A DNA stretch of 64,000 bases from Pseudo-nitzschia pungens (GCA_037355855.1 CM074765.1:1550001-1614000); one strand, 5' to 3'; counted from the stretch's first letter, positions 21,602-32,315 are shown. Made by a program: numbers and translations. Notes: a model not told the origin generated them from the letters alone.

Positions 21602-22999
21602 ATGGCGTCTAAAGGAACCAAACAGAAACCCTTTAACTTTACACGAGAGGACTGGCCGGAAGATGCCACCACCGTGAAAATGAACATTGAAAGTGAGAAG
21701 GGAGGGGTCGCGTTCAGTGACTACCTGAAAGTACTTACCGGCACAGAAAGACCGGAACTCTTTATCATCTGGAAAAGAGACTTTGACCAGAAAATTGCTG
21801 GCAATGACAAACTCCAAGGGGACCAGAAACTGGACGTCCTCCAACGGATCCTCTCCAACGAGGCACTCTCTATCGTCCAAATGACTCTGGGGCGGTCCTA
21901 CTATGCCGAACCAGGTCACAAGACACACAACAACAAACTGGTCCAAACGAGGATCCAGAAAGTCGCAATAACCGACCTAACCACAGAAGCTCCCGCTGGC
22001 ACGCCCAAGGAGCCGGTCGAAGGGAACTCCACCCAAAAGATCGACAAAACCAAACCGACTGCCACGGCAAAATCGGATGAGGAAACAGAGCCCGAGGAAC
22101 TCGGCACTCCAATCCCCAAAAAGAAGGTGCCCGATGCCCTCACAAAGTACTACCAATCAGAGGAGTACAAGAAGGATGTCATCGAGGAATGCATGTATGC
22201 CCTCAAGCTGAAAGTCTTCGGCAATGACATGACCGGGAAACGCTCCTACATACTCCTCCGCCGCTTTATGCGGGGGATGCGCGTAGACATGAAACATGGC
22301 ATTCGAGCCTGGGCCAACCGCATGGCCGAGCTCCAAAGCTATCTACCGGAATGCCTCTGGGAAAGCGGCGCCATCACAGGAATGGCACCCTCCAGCTTCA
22401 CTCAAGACGAGATGAAGGAAATTCTGGACACCAGTATGACACACACCCAGAGGGACAAACTGGAACACATTGGATGGGACGTCTTTACCCACTCCTTCAA
22501 CACCACCATCGATAAACTCGAAAACTTGGAACCCACCATCCGCAACGAAGAAGAACTTCGCAAACGGATCACCGAACTGGAAAAACAAAATGGTGGAACC
22601 AAGAAGAACTCCAAGGCCACTTCTGGGGGAGGAAACAGCAAGTCTCCCAACAAAAAGAAGCGCCCAATGGAGAAGCAACTATGCAAAACTTGTGGCAAGA
22701 CCCACGCCGGCAAATGCTGGAAACTAACCGGAGGACCACCCAAAAAGGGAAAATTTGACCGGGAAACCATCAATCTGCTCAAGGAGCATTTTGTGGCAAA
22801 AGAAGACTCGGACACCGAACAACACTCCAAACCCCACTGGGGAAGGAACCTTTCGAACCACGAGTACTCCTATGTACTGGCCACGGCCCAAGCTGATCAT
22901 GAAGTCTCTGACGACGAGATTGATATCTCGGACAGAGAACTCAAGGAGTACAGGAGAAAATACAAGAAAACCTTCAAAAAGAAGGGATCCCACAAATGA
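21602..22999 (+). CDS. Gag-like protein of outer retrotransposon
   Basis: 465 residues from ATG 21602 to TGA 22997-22999. It packages element RNA in Ty3/gypsy-type particles. The N-terminal half is conserved with the inner element's gag (MASKGTKQKPFNFTREDWPE; FLIWKRDFDQKIAGNDKL-like block). The centre carries RRFMRGMRVDMKHGIRAWANR, a probable capsid segment. Near residue 360 lies CKTCGKTHAGKC, a C-x2-C-x3-H-x3-C variant of the nucleocapsid zinc knuckle, set in a Lys-rich tract. The C-terminus is acidic and then basic. The stop is followed directly and in the same frame by the pol ATG. The frame is intact despite the damage to pol. Confidence 0.9.
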   Translation: MASKGTKQKPFNFTREDWPEDATTVKMNIESEKGGVAFSDYLKVLTGTERPELFIIWKRDFDQKIAGNDKLQGDQKLDVLQRILSNEALSIVQMTLGRSYYAEPGHKTHNNKLVQTRIQKVAITDLTTEAPAGTPKEPVEGNSTQKIDKTKPTATAKSDEETEPEELGTPIPKKKVPDALTKYYQSEEYKKDVIEECMYALKLKVFGNDMTGKRSYILLRRFMRGMRVDMKHGIRAWANRMAELQSYLPECLWESGAITGMAPSSFTQDEMKEILDTSMTHTQRDKLEHIGWDVFTHSFNTTIDKLENLEPTIRNEEELRKRITELEKQNGGTKKNSKATSGGGNSKSPNKKKRPMEKQLCKTCGKTHAGKCWKLTGGPPKKGKFDRETINLLKEHFVAKEDSDTEQHSKPHWGRNLSNHEYSYVLATAQADHEVSDDEIDISDRELKEYRRKYKKTFKKKGSHK

Positions 23000-25808
23000 A
23001 TGGCCGACGCCATCCACACCGGACCACGCATCATCAATCGATTTGCGGACGTCTGTGTGGAGGTGCTGGACCACAAGGGAAGGGGGAGGATGCTCCGGGG
23101 CCTACTGGACTCAGGATGCTCCAAGTCCATAATCCTAAAACACTTTGTCGACCGAAGTCAACTTACGAACCGGGACCACCGATCTGTTACCTATAACACC
23201 TATGGGGGCAAATTTCGAACAAAGTCCGCGGCTTCAGTGGGACTAAGGCTGATAGAATTCTCCAACTCAAAGACCATCAAATGGACCTTCCAAGTGGATG
23301 AGTACCATCACCACGAGGAGGTACCCTACGACATGATCATAGGATCCGACTTGATGGCGCAACTGGGACTGGATATTAAATACAGTTCCCAAACGCTTAC
23401 TTGGCAGGGTGACTCCATTCCCATGAAGAGAATGGGGGAGCTCTCCGACCCGGACAAATGTGAGGCAGTGTTCTTTGCCAACACCCAAAGTCCGATCCTC
23501 CAACAGGAGGAAGAAAGGCAAGCCAAAATCCTGGATGCCGATTACTCCAAGGTAGACATAGATTCTAGGGTCAACGACCTGGAGATCACAGACAAGTCCA
23601 AGGACGCCTTAAAGAAAACTTTGAAGAAGTTCCCTACTCTCTTTGGAGGAGGCCTGGGACTGCTCAAAAATATCGAACCGGTATCTATCGAACTCCAACC
23701 TGGGGTCAAACCGGTCAGGCAGAGGTACTACTCAGTACCCCATGCCTTTGAACAAGCCCTCCGGAAGGAAATCAACAGGCTCTGTGAAATCGGAGTACTG
23801 GAGAAACTTCCACATGATGATGACTCACCATGGGCATCACCGACGTTCTGTCAACCCAAAAAGACAGGGGACATCCGCGTGCTCACGGACTTCCGCAAAA
23901 TGAATGCGGCAATCCAACGGAAACCATTTCCCCTCCCACGAATAGGGGAAACTATCCAACGACTACAAAAGTTCAAGTCCGCCACGGCACTGGATCTGTC
24001 CCAAGGATACTACACCATCCCCATCTGCAAGGAGAGCCAGAAGATTTGCTCTACCATCTTACCGTGGGGGAAGTATGCCTACAAGAGATTGGCTATGGGG
24101 ATTGCTTGTGCACCCGACATCTTCCAGTCTGTCATGATGAACCTACTAGGGGATCTAGACTACGTACTCGTATATATCGATGATATCTTAATCATCCAAC
24201 GAGAGGGGGAGTCTGAACAGGATCACCTCGACAAAATCGATACAGTTCTCCAGAGATTGGATGATGCTGGCTTTCGAGCCAACCTCCGAAAATCCTTCTT
24301 CATGCAAAAAGAAGTGGAGTATTTGGGTTTTCTACTAACAACAGAGGGCATTCAACCTCAGCCAAAGAAGCTGGAGGCGATGAAGCGCCTGGAACCCCCC
24401 AAGAACACCAAGCAACTCAAGATGTTCCTTGGGATGGTCAATTTCTACAGAGACATGTGGAAGCGCCGCTCCCACATCCTGGCCCCCCTCAACAAGCTTG
24501 CGGGCAAGAAGGGCAAAACAAATTGGTACTGGGGCCCAGCAGAGCAGAAAGCTTTCATGGAGGCGAAGAGGATGCTCGCAGATGAAGCGAAACTCGCATT
24601 CCCGGATTTTACGAAACCATTTCATCTCTACTCAGACGCCAGTGACAGGCAACTGGGAGCAACCGTATGCCAAGACGGCAAACCCCTTGGTTTCTACACA
24701 AGGAAACTGAACTCAGCGCAGCTCAACTACACTGTCGGGGAAAAAGAACTCCTTGGTATAGTGGAAGGCTTGAAAGCGTTTGAAGGAATCCTACGAGGAC
24801 AAGATGTAACCATTCACACGGATCACCTGAACCTATTGTATCAGCAGATGCCGACCCAAAGAATGGTCCGGTGGAGACTCCTCATGGAGGAGTTCCATCC
24901 GGTAGTCAAGCACGTTGCTGGCAAAGACAATGATGCAGCAGATGCACTGTCTCGATTGGACATCACAGATGACCCAGCAGACACAGTGGAATGGCTGCCA
25001 CCAAATAAGCCCCTCACCTACGCGGATGAGGAAGCGCACCTCCGGCAACTTCTATTCCCACTTGGAGAAGCACCGGAAGAATTCCAGGGCAATAGTGCAT
25101 TCCCACTTGCTCCGGACATGATTCAGTTCTACCAACAGAAGGACACGAAAATCATGAATGCTTTGGAAAAAGACAAAGGCCTAACCACCAAAAATGTGGA
25201 AGGTTTCAGTCTCATCCACAAAGAAGGCAAGATCCTGATTCCCGACAAACTCAAACAAAGAGTGATGGAGTGGTACCACACCATGTTGGTGCACCCGGGG
25301 GAAAAGAGAATGGAACAGAGCATACGCTCAGTCTTCACCTGGAAAGGCCTACGGAAGGACGTCCAGGACCTTTGTAAGCACTGCCACACGTGTCAGATGT
25401 TTAAGAAGAGTGGCCGGAAGAAGTATGGACTACTACCGGAAAAAGCAGCTGAGGTTACCAAATGGCAGAGGGTCAATGTGGACCTCTGGGGACCTGCAAC
25501 TGTCCACAACAAAAATGGTAAAGACTACCAAATCCATGTCCTCACCATGGTGGACCCAGTGACCGGATGGTTTGAACTGGCTCACCTGAAGGACTCCCCA
25601 AATGCAGCAGAAACTCAACGATTGCTAGACAGCACCTGGTTGGCAAGATATCCGCGCCCAAAGGAAATTGGCTTTGATGGCGGGAGTGAGTTCAAAGCAG
25701 AGTTCCAAGAGCTCTGCGAGAACATGGGGATGAAAAGAAAGCCCAGTGGGGCTTGGAACCCACAATCCAACTCGGTGTTGGAAAGGATCCATCAGGTATT
25801 AAAGGACT
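23000..25808 (+). pseudogene. Pol of outer retrotransposon, 5' part (interrupted)
   Basis: Protease (LLDSGCSKS, a DSG active site), reverse transcriptase (YVLVYIDDILI, the YxDD box), RNase H (FHLYSDASDRQLGATV) and integrase, with the zinc-binding H/C finger (CKHCHTCQMF) and the catalytic D (VDLWG), D (FDGGSEF) and E (NSVLERIH). Just after the catalytic Glu, the frame meets the inner element at 25809 and runs a few codons into its LTR. The C-terminal GPY module is displaced to 31653-32113. The polyprotein is therefore broken by insertion and not by point mutation. Confidence 0.93.
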
Positions 25809-25997
25809 TGCCGTGCACCAAAATACAGTCACGAGCGCACACGGGACTGGATTAAGGATAAGGATAAAAACAATCGGCGAGTCGACAGAATCGCTGATTC
25901 GGAGGGCTCTTAGAACTGTAGCAAATGGACTAATCAATAGAGCTCACAATTTGCATATCACTACTATTCTAATCACTAGTAGACCCGGGGTATGGCA
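25809..25997 (+). repeat. 5' LTR of inner element (189 bp)
   Basis: TGCCGTGCACC at the start and GTATGGCA at the end. Includes the short repeat TAAGGATAAGGATAAA in the middle part. Reads as identical to 31459-31647. Confidence 0.95.
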
Positions 25998-26733
25998 TGA
26001 TTTTAAAATCAAGCTGAGTGCTGATGACCATGAGCAGAAAGAGATCGATCGGTCAAGGCGCCGACGAGATCGAAAGACTGCCGGAAAAAATGGAGGCACA
26101 GAGAAGCAAAACAGGGAGAAGGATATCCAGTGTCTGCAGCACAAGGAAGACCGACCCCAGCAACTGTTAGCGCTCAAAGAAGGGAGCAACAGCAGCAACA
26201 GAGACACCTAAGTACCTAAACAGGACCATGGTCGACAACAGGAAATAATCGAAAAACTCGAAAATACACACTGAAAAAGTGACACATAAATCAGTGAATG
26301 GACTAATTGGACCAACTCTGAGTGGATGGACAGACCGAAAAGGGTATGCCAACCAAAACCAAAATATACAGATATCCGGAAAGGTATACATCAAATACTC
26401 AAACACCACTAATCCCACGGGACAACGAGAAGTGGGACCGGCCCGGTGACAGCTTAATAAAGAAGCAACGCCGGAGAACCACGGGAATCGAATCCCACGA
26501 AATAAAAACAGAAACAACTCCGGAGAACCACAGGATTCCCGTGAGCTAAAGAGAGAAACAACTCCCACCACTGTACTAGCCTGGGAGAAAAATCAGTTAC
26601 AACACGGGGTATCGCGTGGAAGTGAACCTCAGAGGGAAAAACTGGAGCAATCACTTCTTGCTCATTTCCACCCCAAATAACAACTTACAGAAATACTGTA
26701 ACTAAACTAAACTAAAGTAAAAACTGATTAACC
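25998..26733 (+). other. Leader of inner element with palindrome at primer-site position
   Basis: The first 14 bases (25998-26011, TGATTTTAAAATCA) are a perfect palindrome directly after the LTR. A canonical primer binding site would start TGG, complementary to a tRNA CCA end; none is evident. Further in, two similar blocks containing CCGGAGAACCAC occur near 26471 and 26520. No frame of note precedes the gag ATG at 26734. Confidence 0.75.
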
Positions 26734-28173
26734 ATGGCGACCAAAGGAACCAAACTGAAACCTTTCAACATCACACGGGAGGACTGGCCGGAAGACGCCA
26801 CCACCGTAAAGATGAATGTAGACAGCGAACAAGGTGGAATCGCATTCAGTGACTACCTGAAGGTTCTCAATGGTACTGAAAGACCAGAACTCTTCCTTAT
26901 CTGGAAGAGAGACTTTGACCAGAAAATTGCTGGCAATGACAAACTCCACGGAGACCAGAAATTGGAGGTTCTACAGAGAATTCTCTCTACTGAGGCACTC
27001 GCACTTGTCCAGCGAACGCTCGCTCGGACCTACTTGGCCGAACCAACCCACAAGGTCCACCACACCAGACACGTACAGAAAAAGATCCAAGAGATCGAAC
27101 AAAGGGACCAAGCAAACATCCTGCTATCAATGGGGCGAGACGCTACCGAAACTCCCACGGGAGCCTCCAAGGAGACGGCAAAGGAGAAATCTCCAAACGC
27201 CGACAAAACCGACACAGCCACGGCAAGATCCGACAAAGAATCGGAGACCGACAACCTCGAGTCCCCAATCCCAAAGAAAAAGGTCGGAAGCGCCCTCACC
27301 CAGTACTACCAATCCCAGGAGTACAGGAAGGATATCTTGGAGGAGTGCATGCATGTCCTCAAGCTCAAAATCTTTGGCAATGACCAACACGGCAAGCGCT
27401 CGTATATCGTCCTCCGACGATTCATGCGAGGCATGCGCGTGGACCTCAAACATGGCATTAGAGCCTGGGCCAATCGAATGGCCGAACTCCAAAGCTATCT
27501 CCCAGAATGCCTCTGGGAATGTGGCAGTGACCAAATAGAAACACCAAGAAGTTTCACCCAAGGAGAATTGAAGGAAATCTTGGATTCCAACATGACCCAC
27601 TCCCAACGCGAGAAGCTGGAGCACATTAGTTGGGACCTCTACACCCACTCCTTTAACACCACTATCGACAAGCTCGAAAACCTGGAAATCACCATCCGGA
27701 AGGAAGCAATAATGCAACAACGCATCACCGACCTCGAAAAGCAGACCGGTGTCACCAAGAAGACTCCCAAGGCCGCATCTGGGGGAGGAACCCACCACGG
27801 GAAATCCCCTGGCAAAAAGAAGTGCCCTGTGGACAACAGCAACAAACAGCTATGCAAGACCTGTGGCAAGGTCCATGCCGGCAAATGCTGGAAACTAACC
27901 GGTGGTCCCTCCAAGAAGGGGAAGTTCGACCGGGAAACCATCAACCTGCTCAAGGAGCACTTTGTGGCAAAAGAACAAGACTCAGACGCTGAGCAACACT
28001 CCAAACCCCACTGGGGAAGGAATCTATCGAACCACGAGTACTCCTATGTACTGGCCACGGCCCAAGCTGACCACGAAGTCTCCGATGACGAGATTGACAT
28101 CTCCGAGCGGGAACTCAAAGAGTACAGAAGGAAGTACAGAAAGACCTTTAAAAAGAAAGGATCCCACAACTGA
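26734..28173 (+). CDS. Gag-like protein of inner retrotransposon
   Basis: 479 residues from ATG 26734 (context ACCATGG) to TGA 28171-28173. Same organisation as the outer gag: conserved N-terminal block (TREDWPEDATTVKMN), a central RRFMRGMRVDLKHGIRAWANR segment, and a zinc knuckle CKTCGKVHAGKC within a Lys-rich region near residue 375. The tail is charged. It shares most residues with the outer copy but has a different, Thr/Lys-rich middle linker. The next codon after the stop is the pol ATG in the same frame, so pol could arise by UGA readthrough or by reinitiation. Confidence 0.93.
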   Translation: MATKGTKLKPFNITREDWPEDATTVKMNVDSEQGGIAFSDYLKVLNGTERPELFLIWKRDFDQKIAGNDKLHGDQKLEVLQRILSTEALALVQRTLARTYLAEPTHKVHHTRHVQKKIQEIEQRDQANILLSMGRDATETPTGASKETAKEKSPNADKTDTATARSDKESETDNLESPIPKKKVGSALTQYYQSQEYRKDILEECMHVLKLKIFGNDQHGKRSYIVLRRFMRGMRVDLKHGIRAWANRMAELQSYLPECLWECGSDQIETPRSFTQGELKEILDSNMTHSQREKLEHISWDLYTHSFNTTIDKLENLEITIRKEAIMQQRITDLEKQTGVTKKTPKAASGGGTHHGKSPGKKKCPVDNSNKQLCKTCGKVHAGKCWKLTGGPSKKGKFDRETINLLKEHFVAKEQDSDAEQHSKPHWGRNLSNHEYSYVLATAQADHEVSDDEIDISERELKEYRRKYRKTFKKKGSHN

Positions 28174-31100
28174 ATGACTGCTGATACCACCCACACCGGA
28201 CCGCGCGTAATCAACCGATTCGCAGACGTCTGTGTGGAGGTATTGGACCACAAGGGAAGGGGGAGGATGCTCCGGGGCCTACTCGACTCCGGGTGCTCCA
28301 AATCCATAATCCTAAGACACTTTGTCGACCGCAGTCAACTTACGAACCGGGACCAACGATCTGTCACCTATAATACCTATGGGGGCAAATTTCGAACAAA
28401 GTCCGCGGCTTCAGTGGGACTGAAGTTGATAGAGTTTTCAAACTCCAAGACCATCAAATGGACCTTCCAAGTGGATGAATATCACCACCATGAGGAAGTG
28501 CCCTATGACATGATCATAGGATCCGATCTAATGGCACAACTCGGACTGGATATAAAATACAGCTCCCGAACAATTGAATGGCAGGGCGACTCCATCCCCA
28601 TGAAGGGAATCGGGGAGCTCTCGAACCCGGACAAATGTGAGGCAGTATTCTTTGCCAACACACAGAGTCCAATCCTCCAACAGGAGGAAGAAAGGCAAGC
28701 CAAAATTCTGGATGCAGACTACTCCAAAGTCGATATAGACGCTATGGTCAATGACCTGGAGATTACAAACGCGTCCAAAGAAGCCTTGAAGAAAACACTG
28801 AAGAAATTTCCAACACTCTTTGGAGGAGGATTGGGTCTTCTGAAAAATATAAAACCGGTGTCCATTGAACTCCAACCAGGGGTCAAACCGGTCCGGCAGC
28901 GGTACTATTCTGTACCCCATGCCTTTGAACAAGCCTTACGAAAGGAGATCACCAGGCTCTGTGACATCGGGGTGCTGGAAAAACTCCCCCATGATGATGA
29001 TTCACCATGGGCATCTCCCACGTTTTGCCAACCGAAGAAGACAGGGGACATTCGCGTCCTAACTGACTTTCGGAAGATGAACGCAGCCATCCAACGAAAA
29101 CCGTTCCCACTACCACGAATAGGGGAAACAATCCAGAGACTACAAAAGTTCAAATCAGCTACGGCACTGGACTTGTCCCAAGGATACTATACCATCCCCA
29201 TTTGCAAGGAGAGCCAAAAGATTTGCTCTACCATTTTACCATGGGGAAAGTATGCCTACAAGAGACTGGCAATGGGAATCGCATGCGCACCGGATATCTT
29301 CCAATCCGTCATGATGAACCTACTCGGTGACCTGGACTATGTGCTGGTCTATATTGATGATATTCTCATCATCCAGCGAGAAGGGGAATCCGAACAGGAT
29401 CACCTCAGCAAAATAGATACAGTCCTACAGAGACTGGACGATGCTGGCTTCCGAGCCAACCTCAGAAAATCCTTTTTCATGCAAAAAGAAGTGGAATATC
29501 TGGGATTTCTGTTAACAACAGAAGGCATTCAGCCCCAGCCAAAGAAACTGGAGGCGATGAAGCGACTAGAAGCCCCCAAGAACACCAAGCAACTCAAGAT
29601 GTTTCTTGGAATGGTAAACTTTTACAGGGACATGTGGAAGCGCCGCTCCCACATCCTAGCCCCTCTGAACAAACTCGCAGGGAAAAAGGGCAAAATGAAC
29701 TGGTATTGGGGTCCAGCAGAGCAGAAAGCTTTCATGGAGGCAAAGAGGATGCTCGCAGATGAAGCAAAGCTTGCATTCCCGGACTTTACGAAACCATTTC
29801 ATCTCTACTCAGACGCCAGCGATAGGCAACTGGGAGCAACTGTATGCCAAGATGGCAAGCCCCTTGGTTTCTACACCCGGAAGCTGAACTCGGCGCAGCT
29901 CAACTACACTGTGGGAGAAAAAGAACTCCTGGGCATAGTAGAAGGCCTGAAGGCATTCGAAGGAATCCTACGAGGACAAGATGTGATTATTCACACAGAC
30001 CACCTTAACCTGCTCTATCAGCAGATGCCCACCCAAAGGATGGTCCGGTGGAGACTCCTTATGGAGGAGTTCCACCCAGTAGTCAAGCACGTTGCTGGCA
30101 AAGACAACGATGCAGCAGACGCGCTGTCTCGTCTGGACATCACAGATGACCCAGCAGACACGGTGGAATGGCTACCACCAAATAAGCCCCTCACCTACGC
30201 GGATGAGGAAGAGCACCTCCGGCAACTCCTATTCCCACTCGGAGAAGCGCCGGAAGAATTCCAGGGCAATAGTGCATTTCCACTCGCCCCGGACATGATC
30301 CAGTTTTACCAACAAAAGGACACCGGAATCATGAATGCTCTGGGAAAAGACAATCGACTGACCACCAAGATGGTGGAAGGTTACAGCCTAATCCACAAGG
30401 AAGGGAAGATCCTCGTCCCGGACAAACTCAAAGACAGAGTCATGGAATGGTACCACAGCATGCTGGTCCATCCCGGAGAAAAGAGAATGGAACAGAGCAT
30501 TCGCTCAGTGTTCACCTGGAAAGGTCTGAGGAAGGACGTCCAGGATCTCTGCAAACACTGCCACACGTGTCAGATGTTCAAAAAGAGTGGCCGGAAGAAG
30601 TACGGCCTACTACCGGAAAAAGCAGTTGAAGTCACCAAATGGCAAAGGGTCAATGTGGACCTCTGGGGACCTGCAACTGTCCACAACAAGAATGGTAAAG
30701 ACTACCACATCCATGTCCTCACCATGGTGGATCCAGTGACCGGATGGTTTGAACTGGCCCATCTAAAGGACTCACCAAATGCAGCAGAAACTCAACGATT
30801 GCTGGACAGTACATGGCTGGCAAGGTATCCGCGCCCAAAGGAAATTGGCTTTGATGGCGGGAGCGAGTTCAAAGCAGAGTTCCAGGAGCTCTGTGACAAC
30901 ATGGGAATGAAAAGAAAGCCCAGTGGCGCTTGGAACCCACAATCCAACTCAGTGCTGGAAAGGATCCACCAGGTCCTGAAGGACTGTCTACTGTCCTTTA
31001 ACCTGGAACAAAGGGACCTCCACGAAAAGGATCCTTTTGAGGAATTCACCACCAAGGCAGCGTACGCCATCAGAAGTGCCATCCACACCACCCTGGGATA

Positions 31101-31440
31101 TTCCCCAGCGCAATTGGTGTTCGGAAGGGACATGTTCATGCCTGTGAATTTCCCAGTGGATTGGGAAGCAATCCAAGCAAGGAAACAAAAGAGTATCCAT
31201 AAGAGTAATATCCGGGAGAATCGGAAGAGGATTCCCCATGTCTACAAGGAAGGAGACTATGTCACCCTGGAAAGGAAGGGCATTGTTCCGAAACTATCCT
31301 TCCCACGACAAGGACCTTACAAGGTGATCAAGGCCCATGACAATGGAACTGTGACTATAGAAACTGCTCCCTTTGTAACCGACCGGGTTAACATTAGGAG
31401 AGTGCACCCTTATTATTGCAGGGATCCTATTCAATCGTAA
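28174..31440 (+). CDS. Pol polyprotein of inner retrotransposon (PR-RT-RH-IN)
   Basis: 1088 residues, intact, to TAA 31438-31440. In order: aspartic protease (LLDSGCSKS near residue 37); reverse transcriptase with YIDD near 392; RNase H starting about 545 with HLYSDASDRQLG; integrase with a zinc finger around 765-800 (H...H and CKHCHTC); DDE residues near 827 (VDLWG), 893 (FDGGSEF) and 927 (VLERIH); and a GPY module near 1047 (QGPYKVIKAHDNG). I see no chromodomain after the GPY module. This order is diagnostic of Ty3/gypsy rather than Copia. All catalytic residues are present, so the enzyme should be active if expressed. Confidence 0.96.
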   Translation: MTADTTHTGPRVINRFADVCVEVLDHKGRGRMLRGLLDSGCSKSIILRHFVDRSQLTNRDQRSVTYNTYGGKFRTKSAASVGLKLIEFSNSKTIKWTFQVDEYHHHEEVPYDMIIGSDLMAQLGLDIKYSSRTIEWQGDSIPMKGIGELSNPDKCEAVFFANTQSPILQQEEERQAKILDADYSKVDIDAMVNDLEITNASKEALKKTLKKFPTLFGGGLGLLKNIKPVSIELQPGVKPVRQRYYSVPHAFEQALRKEITRLCDIGVLEKLPHDDDSPWASPTFCQPKKTGDIRVLTDFRKMNAAIQRKPFPLPRIGETIQRLQKFKSATALDLSQGYYTIPICKESQKICSTILPWGKYAYKRLAMGIACAPDIFQSVMMNLLGDLDYVLVYIDDILIIQREGESEQDHLSKIDTVLQRLDDAGFRANLRKSFFMQKEVEYLGFLLTTEGIQPQPKKLEAMKRLEAPKNTKQLKMFLGMVNFYRDMWKRRSHILAPLNKLAGKKGKMNWYWGPAEQKAFMEAKRMLADEAKLAFPDFTKPFHLYSDASDRQLGATVCQDGKPLGFYTRKLNSAQLNYTVGEKELLGIVEGLKAFEGILRGQDVIIHTDHLNLLYQQMPTQRMVRWRLLMEEFHPVVKHVAGKDNDAADALSRLDITDDPADTVEWLPPNKPLTYADEEEHLRQLLFPLGEAPEEFQGNSAFPLAPDMIQFYQQKDTGIMNALGKDNRLTTKMVEGYSLIHKEGKILVPDKLKDRVMEWYHSMLVHPGEKRMEQSIRSVFTWKGLRKDVQDLCKHCHTCQMFKKSGRKKYGLLPEKAVEVTKWQRVNVDLWGPATVHNKNGKDYHIHVLTMVDPVTGWFELAHLKDSPNAAETQRLLDSTWLARYPRPKEIGFDGGSEFKAEFQELCDNMGMKRKPSGAWNPQSNSVLERIHQVLKDCLLSFNLEQRDLHEKDPFEEFTTKAAYAIRSAIHTTLGYSPAQLVFGRDMFMPVNFPVDWEAIQARKQKSIHKSNIRENRKRIPHVYKEGDYVTLERKGIVPKLSFPRQGPYKVIKAHDNGTVTIETAPFVTDRVNIRRVHPYYCRDPIQS

Positions 31441-31458
31441 CAGTACCATGGAGGAGTA

Positions 31459-31647
31459 TGCCGTGCACCAAAATACAGTCACGAGCGCACACGGGACTGG
31501 ATTAAGGATAAGGATAAAAACAATCGGCGAGTCGACAGAATCGCTGATTCGGAGGGCTCTTAGAACTGTAGCAAATGGACTAATCAATAGAGCTCACAAT
31601 TTGCATATCACTACTATTCTAATCACTAGTAGACCCGGGGTATGGCA
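31459..31647 (+). repeat. 3' LTR of inner element (189 bp)
   Basis: Same sequence as the 5' LTR by eye. Preceded by a purine-rich stretch (GGAGGAG, 31450-31456) that is the likely polypurine tract, and followed by the GGACT target duplication. Confidence 0.95.
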
Positions 31648-31652
31648 GGACT

Positions 31653-32113
31653 GTCTGTTGTCCTTCAACCTGGAAAACAGGGACCTCCACGAGAAGGACC
31701 CTTTTGAGGAATTCACCACCAAGGCAGCGTATGCCATCAGAAGCGCCATCCATACTACTTTGGGGTACTCCCCGGCACAATTGGTGTTTGGCAGAGACAT
31801 GTTTATGCCGGTGAACTTCCCAGTGGATTGGGAAGCAATCCAAGCAAGGAAGCAGAAAAGCATCCATAAGAGCAACATCAGGGAGAACCAGAAGAGGATC
31901 CCCCATGTCTATAGAGAGGGAGACTATGTCACCCTGGAAAGGAAGGGCATTATTCCTAAACTATCCTTCCCCCGGCAGGGACCGTACAAGGTGCTCAAGG
32001 CCCATGACAATGGAACTGTAACTATTGAAACTGCTCCCTTTGTAACCGACCGGGTTAACATTAGGAGAGTACACCCCTATTATTGCAGGGATAGCACTGA
32101 ATCGAACGAATAA
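31653..32113 (+). pseudogene. Pol of outer retrotransposon, displaced 3' part
   Basis: Resumes the integrase C-terminus after the inner element: SFNLENRDLHEKDPFEEF, an AQLVFGRDMFMPVNFP block, and the GPY module (RQGPYKVLKAHDNG), ending in HPYYCRD and a short Ser/Glu tail before TAA 32111-32113. It is collinear with the inner pol C-terminus at high similarity. It has no start of its own; an open frame through the upstream LTR (from 31448) is fortuitous. Confidence 0.93.
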
Positions 32114-32141
32114 CCAATTGTAACAGTACCATGGGGGAGCA

Positions 32142-32315
32142 TGCCGTGCACCGGAATACAGTCACGAATCCGTTCGTGATTGGATTACGATTAGCGAGTC
32201 TCCTTATCGCCGAATACAGGAGACTGCCGGAAAGCAATAGCAATAGACTAATCAATAGCTCTCACAATTTGCATATCACTACTATTCTAATCACTAGTAG
32301 ACCCGGGGTATGGCA
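32142..32315 (+). repeat. 3' LTR of outer element (174 bp)
   Basis: Reads as identical to 20489-20662. It is preceded by a purine tract (GGGGGAG, near 32133) and followed by ACTCG at 32316-32320. Confidence 0.95.

Larger units (their letters stand above)
25809..31647 (+). mobile_element. Inner, complete Ty3/gypsy LTR retrotransposon
   Basis: Two 189-bp LTRs (25809-25997 and 31459-31647) read as identical and are flanked by the duplication GGACT (25804-25808 and 31648-31652). Both long frames are open: gag-like 26734-28173 and pol 28174-31440. No disabling change was seen, so the copy looks recent and potentially competent. It lies in the same orientation as its host element, from which it differs moderately in coding sequence. 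Confidence 0.96.
20489..32315 (+). mobile_element. Outer Ty3/gypsy LTR retrotransposon, itself twice invaded
   Basis: Bounded by two 174-bp LTRs (20489-20662 and 32142-32315) that read as identical and begin TGCC and end GGCA. Flanked by a 5-bp target duplication ACTCG (20484-20488 and 32316-32320). The inner order is leader, gag-like frame (21602-22999), then pol (from 23000). A solo LTR sits in the leader (21277-21471), and a complete second element (25809-31647) splits pol in the integrase region; the pol 3' part resumes at 31653. The RT-RNase H-integrase order and GPY module place it in Ty3/gypsy (Metaviridae-like). Identical LTRs indicate recent insertion, before the two later events. 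Confidence 0.95.

Noticed and set aside
31448..31652. Open frame through the 3' LTR joined to the outer pol tail
   Set aside because: Fortuitous read-through of the LTR; the real frame was split by insertion.
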